The notes: generated by a model from the letters alone, not told the origin. 64,000 nucleotides of DNA from Alicycliphilus sp. UBA6560 (GCA_002434305.1 DJJU01000013.1:186001-250000); one strand, 5' to 3'. Positions 41,499-50,613 are shown, counted from the stretch's first letter. Translations and numbers: made by a program.

Positions 41499-42800
41499 TC
41501 AGTCCTCGCTGGCCCACTCCACCTGCGCGCCCAGGCTGCGCAGGTTCTCCACGAAGTGCGGGTGGGCGCGGCGGATCGGCAGGGCGTTGCGGATCTCCGA
41601 GCGCCCGGGGATGCTGGCCGCCACCATGAACAGGGCGATGGCCACGCGGATGATGTAGGGGCTCTCGACCACCGCCGGCGTCAGCTCGCCGCCGCCGAAG
41701 GTGACGATGCGGTGCGGGTCCGACGAGAACACGTGGCCGCCGAACTTGGACAGCTCGCCCGTCCAGCCCAGGGCGCCGTCATAGACCTTGTTCCAGAACA
41801 TGGCGTTGCCCTGCGCGCGCACACCCAGGGCGATGAAGATGGGCAGCAGGTCGACGGGGAAGTAGGGCCACGGGGCGGCCTCCACCTTGGTCAGCACGTT
41901 GGCGGTGAACGGCGTCTGCACCGCCAGCGGGCCGTCCACGCGGGCGCAGGACCAGCCGTTGTCGTGCTCCACGCGCACGCCGAACTTGGCGAAGGTGCGG
42001 TCGATCAGCGGGAAGTTCTCCGGGGCGCTGTTCTTCACGCGCACGTCGCCGCCGGTGATGGCGCCCAGCGCCAGGAAGGTGGTGATCTCGTGGAAGTCCT
42101 CGTCGAAGCGGAACTCGCCCCCGCCCAGCTCGCCGCCGCCGTGCACCGTCAGGCGCGAGGTGCCCACGCCCTCGATCTTCACGCCCAGCATCTGCATGAA
42201 GCGGCAGAACTCCTGCACGTGCGGCTCGGAGGCGGCGTTGGTCAGCGTGGAGGTGCCCGGCGCGCTGGCCGCGCACAGCACGAAGTTCTCGGTGGTGGTG
42301 ACGGAGGCGTAGTCCAGCCAGTGCTGCACGGGCGTCAGGGGGCCGGCGCGGCGCACCAGCAGCGAGCCCTCGGTGCGCTCGACCTCGGCGCCGAAGTGGC
42401 GCAGCACCTCCACGTGCGGGTCGATCTCGCGCACGCCCAGGGTGCAGCCCTTGACGTTGTCCTCCAGCCGCGCCACGGCAAAACGCGCCAAGAGCGGCGG
42501 AACCAGCATGATGGACGAGCGCATCTCCTCGGGCAGGCGGTGGCGGGCGGCGTCGAACGCCGTGTGCTCGTGGTGCAGGGTCAGCACGCCGCCCTCGTGG
42601 TCCATGTGCACCTGGCTGCCCAGGGTGCGGAAGATGTCCACGATCTTGCGCACGTCGGTGATGTCGGGCACGCCGATCAGGCGCAGCGGCGCGCGCGTCA
42701 GCAGCGTGGCGCACAGCACGGGCAGCACCGCGTTCTTGTTGGCCGAGGGCGTGATGCGCCCGCGAAGCGGCGTGCCGCCGTGCACGATGAGGTTGGACAT
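41499..42800 (-). CDS. MurA-like enolpyruvyl transferase (probable MurA paralogue)
   Basis: The gene encodes 433 residues of the EPSP-synthase fold. MurA catalytic residues are present: K22-N23 in PSANKNAVLPVL, R94 in EEMRSSIML, and a cysteine at 119 (VKGCTLG) matching the active-site Cys115 of Escherichia coli MurA. The reaction would be transfer of enolpyruvate from PEP to UDP-GlcNAc. However, the sequence is diverged from canonical MurA (for example HEHTAFDAARHRLPEE and HNDNGW-type regions), and it lies outside the usual murA neighbourhood beside hisG. I infer a second, paralogous enzyme. The upstream leader is a pyrimidine-rich tract without a Shine-Dalgarno sequence. Confidence 0.82.
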   Translation of the reverse strand: MSNLIVHGGTPLRGRITPSANKNAVLPVLCATLLTRAPLRLIGVPDITDVRKIVDIFRTLGSQVHMDHEGGVLTLHHEHTAFDAARHRLPEEMRSSIMLVPPLLARFAVARLEDNVKGCTLGVREIDPHVEVLRHFGAEVERTEGSLLVRRAGPLTPVQHWLDYASVTTTENFVLCAASAPGTSTLTNAASEPHVQEFCRFMQMLGVKIEGVGTSRLTVHGGGELGGGEFRFDEDFHEITTFLALGAITGGDVRVKNSAPENFPLIDRTFAKFGVRVEHDNGWSCARVDGPLAVQTPFTANVLTKVEAAPWPYFPVDLLPIFIALGVRAQGNAMFWNKVYDGALGWTGELSKFGGHVFSSDPHRIVTFGGGELTPAVVESPYIIRVAIALFMVAASIPGRSEIRNALPIRRAHPHFVENLRSLGAQVEWASED

Positions 42801-42957
42801 GAGAAGCAGGGAGGGGGAAAACCGGAAGGACAGACAGGAGAGCGCGCGCGGGGAAAACGCAGCCCGGCACTGTAGCGCCAACCGCGCGGCCGCCCGTCAC
42901 AATGGGTTTTTCCGCCATCCGCACATTGCGCAGCAGAGCTAGAGGAGACGATCCGCC

Positions 42958-43926
42958 ATGAAAAAGATGACCGCCGCCGTGGTGCAGACCGCGCCCGTCC
43001 TGTTCGACACGTCTGCCACCCTGGCCCATGCAGAGGCGCGCATGGCCGAGGCCGCCGCGCAGGGCGCGCAGCTGGTGGTTTTTCCCGAGGCCTTCGTCGG
43101 CGGCTACCCCAAGGGGGCGGACTTCCACATCTTCGTGGGGGCGCGTACGCCCGAGGGGCGGCGCGAGTTCCAGAAATACCACGAGGCCGCCGTGGAGCTC
43201 CAGGGCTCCGAGATCGCCCAGCTGGCCAAGGCCGCCGCGCGCCACAAGCTGTACGTGTGCATGGGCATCATCGAGCGCGACGGCGGCACGCTGTACTGCA
43301 CCGCCGTCTACCTGGGGCCCCAGGGTACGCTGCTGGGCCACCACCGCAAGCTCATGCCCACGGCACTGGAGCGCATCCTATGGGGCTACGGCGACGGCTC
43401 CACGCTGCAGGCGGTGGACACGCCCTGGGGCAAGCTGGGCGCCGTGATCTGCTGGGAGAACTACATGCCCGCCATGCGCATGGCCATGTACCAGCAGCGC
43501 GTGGCGCTGTACTGCGCGCCCACGGCCGACGACCGCCCCACCTGGGTGTCCAGCATGCAGCACGTGGCCATGGAGGGGCGCTGCTTCGTGCTGTCGGCCT
43601 GCCAGCACCTGCGCCGCAGCCAGCTGCCCATGGACGCGCTGCACAGCCGCCTGCCCGAGGACGAGGACACGGTGCTGATGCGCGGGGGCAGCTGCATCGT
43701 CAGCCCGCTGGGCAAGGTGCTGGCCGCGCCGGTGTACGACCAGGACGCGCTGCTCACCGCCGAGCTGGACCTGTCGGACATCCCCCAGGGCCAGTTCGAC
43801 TTCGACCCCGTGGGCCACTACGCCCGGCCGGACGTGTTTCAGCTGGCCGTCAACACCGCGCCGCAGCGCGCCGTGCACGCGGCCCAGGGCGCCAGCACCG
43901 TGTTCGCCCCGCCGCCGCAGGACTGA
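42958..43926 (+). CDS. Nitrilase-family carbon-nitrogen hydrolase
   Basis: The gene encodes 322 residues. The catalytic triad is clear: E44 in VVFPEAFVGGYP, K131 in GHHRKLMPT and C165 in GAVICWENYMP. The sequence features (ICWENYMPAMRMAMY, GYPKGADF) place it in the true nitrilase branch (aliphatic or arylaceto-nitrilase, cyanide dihydratase) rather than among amidases. It would hydrolyse a nitrile to the acid and ammonia in the cytosol. GAGGAG precedes the start by about ten bases. It is divergent from the MurA-like gene and is followed by a repeat copy. Confidence 0.93.
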   Translation: MKKMTAAVVQTAPVLFDTSATLAHAEARMAEAAAQGAQLVVFPEAFVGGYPKGADFHIFVGARTPEGRREFQKYHEAAVELQGSEIAQLAKAAARHKLYVCMGIIERDGGTLYCTAVYLGPQGTLLGHHRKLMPTALERILWGYGDGSTLQAVDTPWGKLGAVICWENYMPAMRMAMYQQRVALYCAPTADDRPTWVSSMQHVAMEGRCFVLSACQHLRRSQLPMDALHSRLPEDEDTVLMRGGSCIVSPLGKVLAAPVYDQDALLTAELDLSDIPQGQFDFDPVGHYARPDVFQLAVNTAPQRAVHAAQGASTVFAPPPQD

Positions 43927-43945
43927 GCTGGCGCAGTTTTATGCA

Positions 43946-44006
43946 AAAACCATAGCTACCAGCGCTTGACTGGCAAGGGTTTCTGGCTGTTTTATCTAAA
44001 TTTTCC
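43946..44006. repeat. Comamonadaceae palindromic repeat between nitrilase and PIN genes
   Basis: AAAAACCATAGCTACCAGCG followed by CTTGACTGGCAAGG and GGCTGTTTT is a full-length copy. It separates two convergent genes. Confidence 0.8.
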
Positions 44007-44010
44007 GGAA

Positions 44011-44484
44011 TCAACCCACCGCCAGCACCGGGGCCGATGTCAGCGCGCTGGCCACCTGCGCGCCGTGCTGTGCCAGCAGGCGCCGGCGCAGCGCCAGCAC
44101 CGCCTTGTCCTTGGACAGCAGCACGGCGGCGTGCGCGGCGGCCAGGTCGATGAACTTCTGGTCGTCCGCGTCCTTGCACACGCAGGCCGCGCGCGGGGCC
44201 ACGGCCTGCTGCTCGGCCTGGGCGTCGAAGGCGGCCAGCACCTGGGCCGGCTGCAGGCCGCAGTGCGCCACCCGGGCGGCCAGGTGGGGGTAGGCCAGCA
44301 CGTGCTCCAGTTCGTCGCGCATGGGGGCAGTGGCGATCCAGTGCAGCCGCCCGTCCTGCAGCGCCTGGCGCAGCGGCGCCACGCGGGCGTCGGCGAAGAC
44401 CAGCAGGTCCAGCGCCACGTTGGTGTCCACCACCACGGCCCGCGCCGGCGCGCCGGCGGGCGGCAGCGGCCACTCAAACGCCAT
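44011..44484 (-). CDS. PIN-domain protein (VapC-like/COG1569 type)
   Basis: The gene encodes 157 residues. The PIN-domain acidic residues are in VVVDTNVALDLL (first Asp), MRDELEHVL (Glu), CKDADDQKFIDLA (Asp) and LLSKDKAVL (Asp). The fold cuts RNA using metal ions. It resembles the COG1569 putative toxin family, but no antitoxin gene is adjacent: its start overlaps the end of the methyltransferase gene by 11 bases. Coupling to an rRNA methyltransferase suggests a role in RNA processing instead of, or as well as, a toxin role. That is inference. Confidence 0.85.
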   Translation of the reverse strand: MAFEWPLPPAGAPARAVVVDTNVALDLLVFADARVAPLRQALQDGRLHWIATAPMRDELEHVLAYPHLAARVAHCGLQPAQVLAAFDAQAEQQAVAPRAACVCKDADDQKFIDLAAAHAAVLLSKDKAVLALRRRLLAQHGAQVASALTSAPVLAVG

Positions 44485-45760
44485 CGCCGTCCCGCGTGAT
44501 GGACGGCTGCGCCGGGGCGCGGGCGCTGCCGGCCACCAGATCGAAGCGGAACAGCCGGCACTCGATGGGCCCGTTCCACAGCGGCACGCGGCGCGACTCC
44601 TTCAGGCGCATCTTGCCGGGCAGCTTCAGGTCGGGCGTGAGCATCCAGGCCTGCCAGCCGGGGTAGTGGCGCTTCCAGTGCGTGGCCAGCTGGGCGAAGA
44701 AGTCGCCGCCGTCCTCCACCTGCGCACTCTCGCGGCCGCCCATGGCCCCGGTCATGCGGGTGCGGGCGCGCTCCTCGGCATTGCGTCCGGCGCTGCCGGC
44801 GGCGGCGATGCGCTCGCCGTACGGGGGGTTGAGCAGCATCACGCCCGGCTGGTCCGTGGGCGGCATGCGCTGCAGCGCGTCGCCGCCGCGCAGCTGCACG
44901 GCACGGGCCACGCCGGCGCGCTCGGCGTTGCGCTGGGCGAAGTCCACCATGCGGTGCGAGATGTCACTGCCGAAAATGGGCGTAACGCTTGCCACGACTG
45001 CGCTGGCAGCTTCTTCTCTGATAGCAGACCAGACATGGGCCTGGAAGGGCAGGAGCTTTTCGAAGGCAAAACGCCGGCGGCTGCCCGGTGCGATGCGGCA
45101 GGCGATCTGCGCCGCCTCGATGGCCACCGTGCCGCTGCCGCAGCAGGGGTCGTACAGCGGCAGCGGCTCGCCGCCGTGCGGGTCCCAGCCAGTGGCGGCG
45201 ATCATGGCGGCGGCCAGGGTTTCCTTGAGCGGCGCGTCGCCCTTGTCCTCGCGCCAGCCGCGTTTGAACAGGGGTTCGCCGCTGGTGTCGATGTAGACCG
45301 TGGCGCGGTCGCTGGTCAGGTGCAGGTGGATGCGCACGTCGGGCCACTGCGTCTGCACGTCCGGGCGCACGCCGGCCTTGGCGCGAAAGCGGTCGACCAC
45401 GGCGTCCTTCACGCGCAGGGCGGCAAAGTTCAGGCTCTTCAGGGGGCTGTGCTGGGCCGTCACCTCGACCTTGAAGCTCTGGCGCGGGGTGAACCAGATC
45501 TCCCAGGCGACGCCCTCGGCCAGGGCGTAGATGTCGTCCTCGCTGCGATAGGGCCGCTCGGCCAGCTGCACCAGCACGCGCTGGGCCAGGCGGCTGTGCA
45601 GGTTGAGCTCCAGCGCCTGGCGCCAGGACGCGCGCGCCAGCACCCCGCCGCGGCCGGTGAGCAGGTCATGGCCGGCCAGGCCGGTGAGGGCGTGCACCTC
45701 GTCGGCAAGAAAGCCCTCGACGCCGGCGGCGCAGGGCAGAAAGAGTTGCAGGGAATTCAT
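44474..45760 (-). CDS. THUMP-domain class I SAM-dependent rRNA methyltransferase (RlmL N-type)
   Basis: The gene encodes 428 residues from the ATG at 45760. An N-terminal ferredoxin-like and THUMP region (to about residue 170, with RVLVQLAERPYRSEDDIYALAEGV) is followed by the methyltransferase core with DPCCGSGTVAIEAAQIA (SAM loop), FGSDIS, and LLNPPYGER at about 309-317. This is the YcbY/RlmL guanine-N2 family, here without the second RlmK half. Residues of about 244-260 (WSAIREEAASAVVASV) are encoded by an in-frame repeat copy between core motifs. The gene overlaps the PIN gene by 11 bases. Confidence 0.9.
   Translation of the reverse strand: MNSLQLFLPCAAGVEGFLADEVHALTGLAGHDLLTGRGGVLARASWRQALELNLHSRLAQRVLVQLAERPYRSEDDIYALAEGVAWEIWFTPRQSFKVEVTAQHSPLKSLNFAALRVKDAVVDRFRAKAGVRPDVQTQWPDVRIHLHLTSDRATVYIDTSGEPLFKRGWREDKGDAPLKETLAAAMIAATGWDPHGGEPLPLYDPCCGSGTVAIEAAQIACRIAPGSRRRFAFEKLLPFQAHVWSAIREEAASAVVASVTPIFGSDISHRMVDFAQRNAERAGVARAVQLRGGDALQRMPPTDQPGVMLLNPPYGERIAAAGSAGRNAEERARTRMTGAMGGRESAQVEDGGDFFAQLATHWKRHYPGWQAWMLTPDLKLPGKMRLKESRRVPLWNGPIECRLFRFDLVAGSARAPAQPSITRDGDGV
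44981..45028. repeat. Comamonadaceae palindromic repeat inside the methyltransferase gene
   Basis: CGTAACGCTTGCCACGACTG followed by CGCTGGCAGCTTCTTCTCTGATAGC shows the repeat core and its GATAGC edge. The reading frame is maintained. Confidence 0.75.
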
Positions 45761-45798
45761 AAGGCAGGCCAAGGATACGCGCTCCAGCCTGCTTGTGC

Positions 45799-45848
45799 CG
45801 CTATCAAGAAAGTGAGCTGTCAGCGCAGGCCCCGCCTGCGCTGACAGC
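45799..45848. repeat. Palindromic repeat with perfect 15-base stem
   Basis: GCTGTCAGCGCAGGC (45816-45830) pairs perfectly with GCCTGCGCTGACAGC (45834-45848) around CCC, next to the repeat edge GCTATCAAGAAAG. It lies just after the M36 protease stop codon and could act as its terminator, though only a weak T-tract follows leftward. Confidence 0.8.
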
Positions 45849-45861
45849 CGTTTGGCCCAGA

Positions 45862-48800
45862 TCAGCGGCCGCGGCGGCGCCAGCCCAGCAGCCCCAGAGC
45901 GGCAGCCAGCAGCGCGAGCGCGAAGGGCGACAGCGTCGGGATGGCAGCCACGCTGCCCGGTCCCGGTGATGGCGCGGCCAGCACGGCCAGCCCGCCGGGG
46001 TCGGTGATGGTGCCGTCGGCCTGCCCATCGGCGTCACCCTGCCCGCCATCGGTGAGGGTGATCTCGATGGTGTCGGGGCTCATCTGCACCATGGGGATGC
46101 GGTGCCAGCCCAGCGTGCCCATGGTGTCGTACTTCCAGTACTCGGCCCCTGCGGGCACCGGTGCGGGGTACCGGATGCGCAGGGTCACGGTGCCGTGCGG
46201 ACCCACGTTCTCGAGCACGAAGCCCACCAAGCCAAAGGGGAAGCTGCGACCCGCCAGGGGCGGCGCGCCTGCGCCGGCTTCGTTGTTGAAGACCGCGTGC
46301 GAGAAATAGGCGTTCGCGGGAGGGCTCTGCACCGTGGCGGTGACGGTGCCCTGGCCGCGGGGCGAAGGACCGCTGATGACCAGCGGACCGCCGCCTCCGC
46401 CCACCGTGCCCACGGGCGCGGCAGTGTTGCGCAGCGCGAAGCTGGCCGTGATCCCGGCGTGGCTGGCGGTGACGGCGTAGCTGCCCACCGTGCCGTTGCC
46501 CGTCACGGTGATGGCGGCCTCGCCGCTGGCATCCGTCAACACCAACGACGACGACAGCGTGCCCGAGGCGCCTGACGACGGCGCCGCAAAGCTGACGGCC
46601 GCACCCGCCAGAGGGGCGCCGTGCGTGTCCAGCACGCGCACGCGCAGCGGCTGCGCGAAGGCCATGCCTACCGGCGCGGACTGGGGTGTGCCGCCGGCGG
46701 CGGCCAGGGTCCCCGCCACGAGCGGCGCGGGGGTGTTGGTCAGCAGGAAGCTGGTGGTGTGCGCGCCTGCCGTGGCCGTCACGGTGTAGCTGCCCGGGGT
46801 GCCATTGGCGGCCGCGGAGACGAGGGCCTGGCCATTGGCATCGGTCACCACCGTGCTGCTGCTCAGCAGGGCCGATGCGCCGGACGCTGGCACGGTGAAG
46901 GACACGGTCTGCCCCGCCAGCGGCGCGCCTCCCGGGCCACGCAGCCGCACCGCGAGCGGCCAGCCGAAGGCTGTGCCCGCCATGGCGCCCTGGGGCGTGC
47001 CGTCGGTGGCGACCAGACCCGGCGCGCAGGTCTGCCTGTCTGCCACCACCTGGGGGAAAGGTGTGTTGACGATGCCAGTGAAGACGATGTCGTCCACTTC
47101 CCAGCCTTCCGTCGACACTGCAGGGTCCGTCTGCATCACCCACGCCAGGCGCACGGTCTGGCCGGCGTAGGCGGTGCCAAGGTCGACTATGGCGGTAGTC
47201 GGCGCAGGCCAGCCTGGGCTCTGGCCTACGTAGGCGCCTTGGCCCTCGGCCGGGTTGCCGCTGCCCCCGTTGATGGTGCCGTTGTAGCCTGCTGCCGCGC
47301 TGTTCACGCTGGTCCAGGTGGCTCCGCCGTTGGTCGAGATCATCAGCTGCCCGCCGTCCCAGTTCGTGCCGTCCGACTGCTCAAAGCGGTAGCGGTGCTT
47401 GAAAGTCACGATGAAGTGGCCCGTGGCGGCCACCTGTAGCGCAGGCGTGCGCATCCAGTGCGAGCCGGTAACTTCCGGCGGCGTCCCGGCGTACCGGTGG
47501 TCCATCGGCGCGTAACTCCGCACCACCCAGGCGGCGCCATGGCCCGCTTCGCTGCTGCCGAACTCCATCACGCCGGGCAGTGCCTCGGCATCGTCCGAAA
47601 CCAGCCGCGCCGGCAGCACGTCGCGGTGCAGCGGCAGATCCAGCGTCTGCTGCGCCAGGAAGCCCGCAGGCTGCCCCGGCTGGGCTTGCAGCGTGCCGGT
47701 GATACGCGTGCCTCCAGGAGCCGTCATACCGATGAGTTGCACACGCGCGGTGACGGTGACAGTCGCACCTGCCGCAATCTCCGGCACGGGTACCACGGCG
47801 CCATCCGGGAACGAGATGCCCGCCACATCGGACGACAGTTCCAGCTGCGCGCTGTCCGTGCGTTCGAAACCCTGGTTGCGCACCGTGAAGGAGAGCACGC
47901 CAGTCTCGCCGCTGTCGAGCACGTCATCGGCATCGCAGGGCTGGGCCTGCGGCGCGGTCATCGACAACTGCGCGCCCTCCAGCACCAGCGCCGCGCCGGT
48001 GGAGTAGCTCTCGACCACGCCCGCATTGGTCTCGGAGTAGCGGTCGGGCACCAGCGCGAAGGCGCCCGCACCGCGCCGGGCGAATGCGGCTCCGAAGCGC
48101 GCATGGTCAGCCGGCTCTTTGGCGCCTGCGACGGCGGCCAGCAGTGCGTCGCGCGCCTCGGTCAGCGTGGGGTTGACGGGGGTGAGCTTGTAGGCCGTCA
48201 CCAGGTACCGCTTCATGCGGTCCTGCGCTTCCTGGAAAGGGTATGCCCGCAGCAGGCTGACGTAGCACTCCCACAGCATGCTGGCCCAGACTTCGCCCAT
48301 GTTGTGCACCTGGGCATTGAGCCCGCCCGCGTCGGGGTTGCGCGGCGCGCTGTTGGGCAATGGCTCTGTATCGACGATGTGGCGCAGACTGAGCGGGTTC
48401 TTGGCCAGGTTCACCGAATACGGATAGCGGCGCATGCCGTAATAGGCCACGTCGCGGTCATCCGGGTCGGCAAAGGTGGACAGCGAGTGCACCGCCATGG
48501 CATAGGTGCCTGCCCAGTTGCTGTTGCTGGGAACGTTGATGTCCTGCGGTGCCACCATCAGCAGCAGCGCGTGGAAGTCACCCCAGCCTTCGCCCAGGCC
48601 TCGGGCATGGTTGGTGGTCAGGCCGCTGGCGTCGCCGATCAGGCGGTTGCTGATGAAGTGGCCCCATTCGTGGGCAATGACGCTGTTGTCCAGCGCGCTG
48701 CTGCGCTCGCTGCCACTGCCCTGCATGCGCAGCGTGACGCCACCGGCAGCGAGCGCGGCGCGGTCAGCCTGCGCCACCTGAATGGCCGGGATGGTGACCG

Positions 48801-50520
48801 AGTCGCCGGCGGTGCCAGCACCCATCGTGGACGGTGCGGCCGGCGTGTTGTTGACCACGACCACGCCCAGCGCGCCCGCATTCTGCGCGTTCCGCGCCTT
48901 GACGGAAAATTCGCAGCTGCCGCGGTCCACCAGGGCGATCTTGCCCGACACGCTGCCCGCCATGGCCGCGCAGCCGTCGCTGGGCGCAGCCACCACCACC
49001 TCGGCCGTGAGGTCGAAGGCCAGCGGGCCGAACGCCGCACCTGCCGGCCTGACCGAGAACGTCACCCCACCCGCGCTGACCTGCACGCCGCTGCGGTTGA
49101 CGAAGCGGTACATCTGCATGCGGGGCGGCGCGCCGTCCGCCGGGGTGGACATGTTGGCGTTGTTGATGCCGCTGTAGTCCAGCGCTTCGGCGCGCAGGGC
49201 GTCGCCGGCCAGCCCCGCTCCTGTGTAGTTGACGGCCTGGGCATTGCCGGCGGCTTCGTCGAAGCCGGCGTCGTAGAACCAGTCGTGCAGCCAGTTGGTG
49301 GTGTAGAACAGGTTGACCACCGAGGCGTTGATCTGGCTGTGAGAGGCCAGCGGCGACAGACCAGGGGCGTATGGGTAGTCGAAGACTCCCGGAGCCGTCA
49401 CGCTGGCGATGGTGTCGCCCACATTGGGGCCATCCGGCGCCGCCAAGTCGGCATAGGCATGCACGTTGTTGCCGTGGGTCTGTGCGGCGCCATCGGGCAG
49501 CCAGGGGTCTTCCCGCGAGAACGGGGCGTTTGGCAGCGTCACCAGCTTGGCCGTCTGTGGCGGGGCCGCATAGCCAGAGGGTGTGCCGGTGGGATGGGGC
49601 GCGCCATGGCGGCCCTGCGCGCCGGGCCAGGGTGTGTAGGGAGGCGCTGTGTCGGCGGGCACGCGGTAGCTGAAGTCGGCATGCGCCGTCTGGTTGTGGC
49701 GCAGCAGCAGGCGGCCATCGGCGTTGGCCACCACGTAGGCATAAGCGTGTTCCTGCCCGTCCTGGCGCACGCGCACCTCGACGTAAGTGGCGGCCACCAG
49801 GCCCTCGGGCAGGCGGAACCACACCGGCTTGGTGCGTGCGGATGCGAGCGTGGCCCCGTCCTCTCCTTCCACACCCGCGGGAAGGCTCCACCACTGGTAG
49901 GCGCCCTTGGCGTCGGTGGGCTGAAGCTGCTGCCCCACCTCTGGCGGAAAACCGTAATCCTGCAAGGCCCGGGTCAAGGCCCCGGAGGCTTCCAGCGAGC
50001 GGACCGGAATGGCTTTGTGAAGACTGGGCGCCAGCGCGGTGCTGCCCAGGTAGCCGCCGATGGCCGTGGCCCGCGCCTGCGCGTCCAGCAGCACCGTGGC
50101 CTGCTCGCGGAAGATTTCGATGCCATCACGCTGGCCGGTCAGGCGCACCAGGTGCTCGCCGCCGGGCAGGCTCTGCACGTGGTGCACCACGGCGGCATCG
50201 GCCTCCTGCGTGGTGATGCCGTACAGGCTGGCCAGCGCCTTGAGCTCGTCCCGTGCGACGCCAGCGGGGTCCACGTTCGCGGCGCGGGACTTGGCCAATG
50301 CGGGCCGCAGCTGCACAAAAGTGGGCAAGCCCAGCCGCTCCTCGCGCGACAGGCTCCACACCTGGGCGGGCATGGCCTGCGCGGCCTTGCGCTGCACGGC
50401 GGGGGGCGACTCGCCCAGTGCGTCGATGGGCGCCAGCTCGCGTGCGTGGGCGATCGGAAGTGTCAGGGCGCCGGCGCACAGCAGGGCGACGGCCCAGTGG
50501 CCTCGGATGGGTGGGTGCAT
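45862..50520 (-). CDS. Secreted M36 (fungalysin) metalloprotease with Ig-like repeats and IPTL-CTERM anchor
   Basis: This 1552-residue protein begins with a signal peptide ending AHA. A fungalysin/thermolysin propeptide region follows (to about 230). The M36 peptidase domain holds zinc ligands H617 and H621 in HEWGH with E618 catalytic and the third ligand in EGWGD (E644). A PA domain (about 500-600, VDRGSCEFSVKARNAQNAGALGVVVVN) is inserted before the zinc site. After it come a CARDB-like segment, a jelly-roll segment (about 1010-1150), two tandem Big/invasin-like repeats of about 93 residues, and a choice-of-anchor U type domain. The C-terminus IPTLSPFALAL, helix, GWRRRGR is a textbook IPTL-CTERM. 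I chose the ATG at 50520 because it starts the signal peptide. Confidence 0.93.
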   Translation of the reverse strand: MHPPIRGHWAVALLCAGALTLPIAHARELAPIDALGESPPAVQRKAAQAMPAQVWSLSREERLGLPTFVQLRPALAKSRAANVDPAGVARDELKALASLYGITTQEADAAVVHHVQSLPGGEHLVRLTGQRDGIEIFREQATVLLDAQARATAIGGYLGSTALAPSLHKAIPVRSLEASGALTRALQDYGFPPEVGQQLQPTDAKGAYQWWSLPAGVEGEDGATLASARTKPVWFRLPEGLVAATYVEVRVRQDGQEHAYAYVVANADGRLLLRHNQTAHADFSYRVPADTAPPYTPWPGAQGRHGAPHPTGTPSGYAAPPQTAKLVTLPNAPFSREDPWLPDGAAQTHGNNVHAYADLAAPDGPNVGDTIASVTAPGVFDYPYAPGLSPLASHSQINASVVNLFYTTNWLHDWFYDAGFDEAAGNAQAVNYTGAGLAGDALRAEALDYSGINNANMSTPADGAPPRMQMYRFVNRSGVQVSAGGVTFSVRPAGAAFGPLAFDLTAEVVVAAPSDGCAAMAGSVSGKIALVDRGSCEFSVKARNAQNAGALGVVVVNNTPAAPSTMGAGTAGDSVTIPAIQVAQADRAALAAGGVTLRMQGSGSERSSALDNSVIAHEWGHFISNRLIGDASGLTTNHARGLGEGWGDFHALLLMVAPQDINVPSNSNWAGTYAMAVHSLSTFADPDDRDVAYYGMRRYPYSVNLAKNPLSLRHIVDTEPLPNSAPRNPDAGGLNAQVHNMGEVWASMLWECYVSLLRAYPFQEAQDRMKRYLVTAYKLTPVNPTLTEARDALLAAVAGAKEPADHARFGAAFARRGAGAFALVPDRYSETNAGVVESYSTGAALVLEGAQLSMTAPQAQPCDADDVLDSGETGVLSFTVRNQGFERTDSAQLELSSDVAGISFPDGAVVPVPEIAAGATVTVTARVQLIGMTAPGGTRITGTLQAQPGQPAGFLAQQTLDLPLHRDVLPARLVSDDAEALPGVMEFGSSEAGHGAAWVVRSYAPMDHRYAGTPPEVTGSHWMRTPALQVAATGHFIVTFKHRYRFEQSDGTNWDGGQLMISTNGGATWTSVNSAAAGYNGTINGGSGNPAEGQGAYVGQSPGWPAPTTAIVDLGTAYAGQTVRLAWVMQTDPAVSTEGWEVDDIVFTGIVNTPFPQVVADRQTCAPGLVATDGTPQGAMAGTAFGWPLAVRLRGPGGAPLAGQTVSFTVPASGASALLSSSTVVTDANGQALVSAAANGTPGSYTVTATAGAHTTSFLLTNTPAPLVAGTLAAAGGTPQSAPVGMAFAQPLRVRVLDTHGAPLAGAAVSFAAPSSGASGTLSSSLVLTDASGEAAITVTGNGTVGSYAVTASHAGITASFALRNTAAPVGTVGGGGGPLVISGPSPRGQGTVTATVQSPPANAYFSHAVFNNEAGAGAPPLAGRSFPFGLVGFVLENVGPHGTVTLRIRYPAPVPAGAEYWKYDTMGTLGWHRIPMVQMSPDTIEITLTDGGQGDADGQADGTITDPGGLAVLAAPSPGPGSVAAIPTLSPFALALLAAALGLLGWRRRGR

Positions 50521-50527
50521 GGGTTGG

Positions 50528-50590
50528 TTACTATGGTTTGTGTAGCTGCCAACGCATGCCAGGAAAGGGCTAGAGCCCAAAAACCACTAA
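50528..50590. repeat. Comamonadaceae palindromic repeat upstream of the M36 protease gene
   Basis: TACTATGGTTTGTGTAGCTG followed by CCAACGCATGCCAGG and GGGCTAGAGCCCAAAAACC is a diverged copy within the 5' leader of the protease gene. Confidence 0.65.
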
Positions 50591-50613
50591 AACCAAGCCC
50601 ACGCGGCCGGACT

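Noticed and set aside
46400..47000. Tandem Ig-like repeats as a sign of a phage or invasin gene
   Set aside because: They are an internal part of the single protease frame, which has a signal peptide and a sorting anchor.
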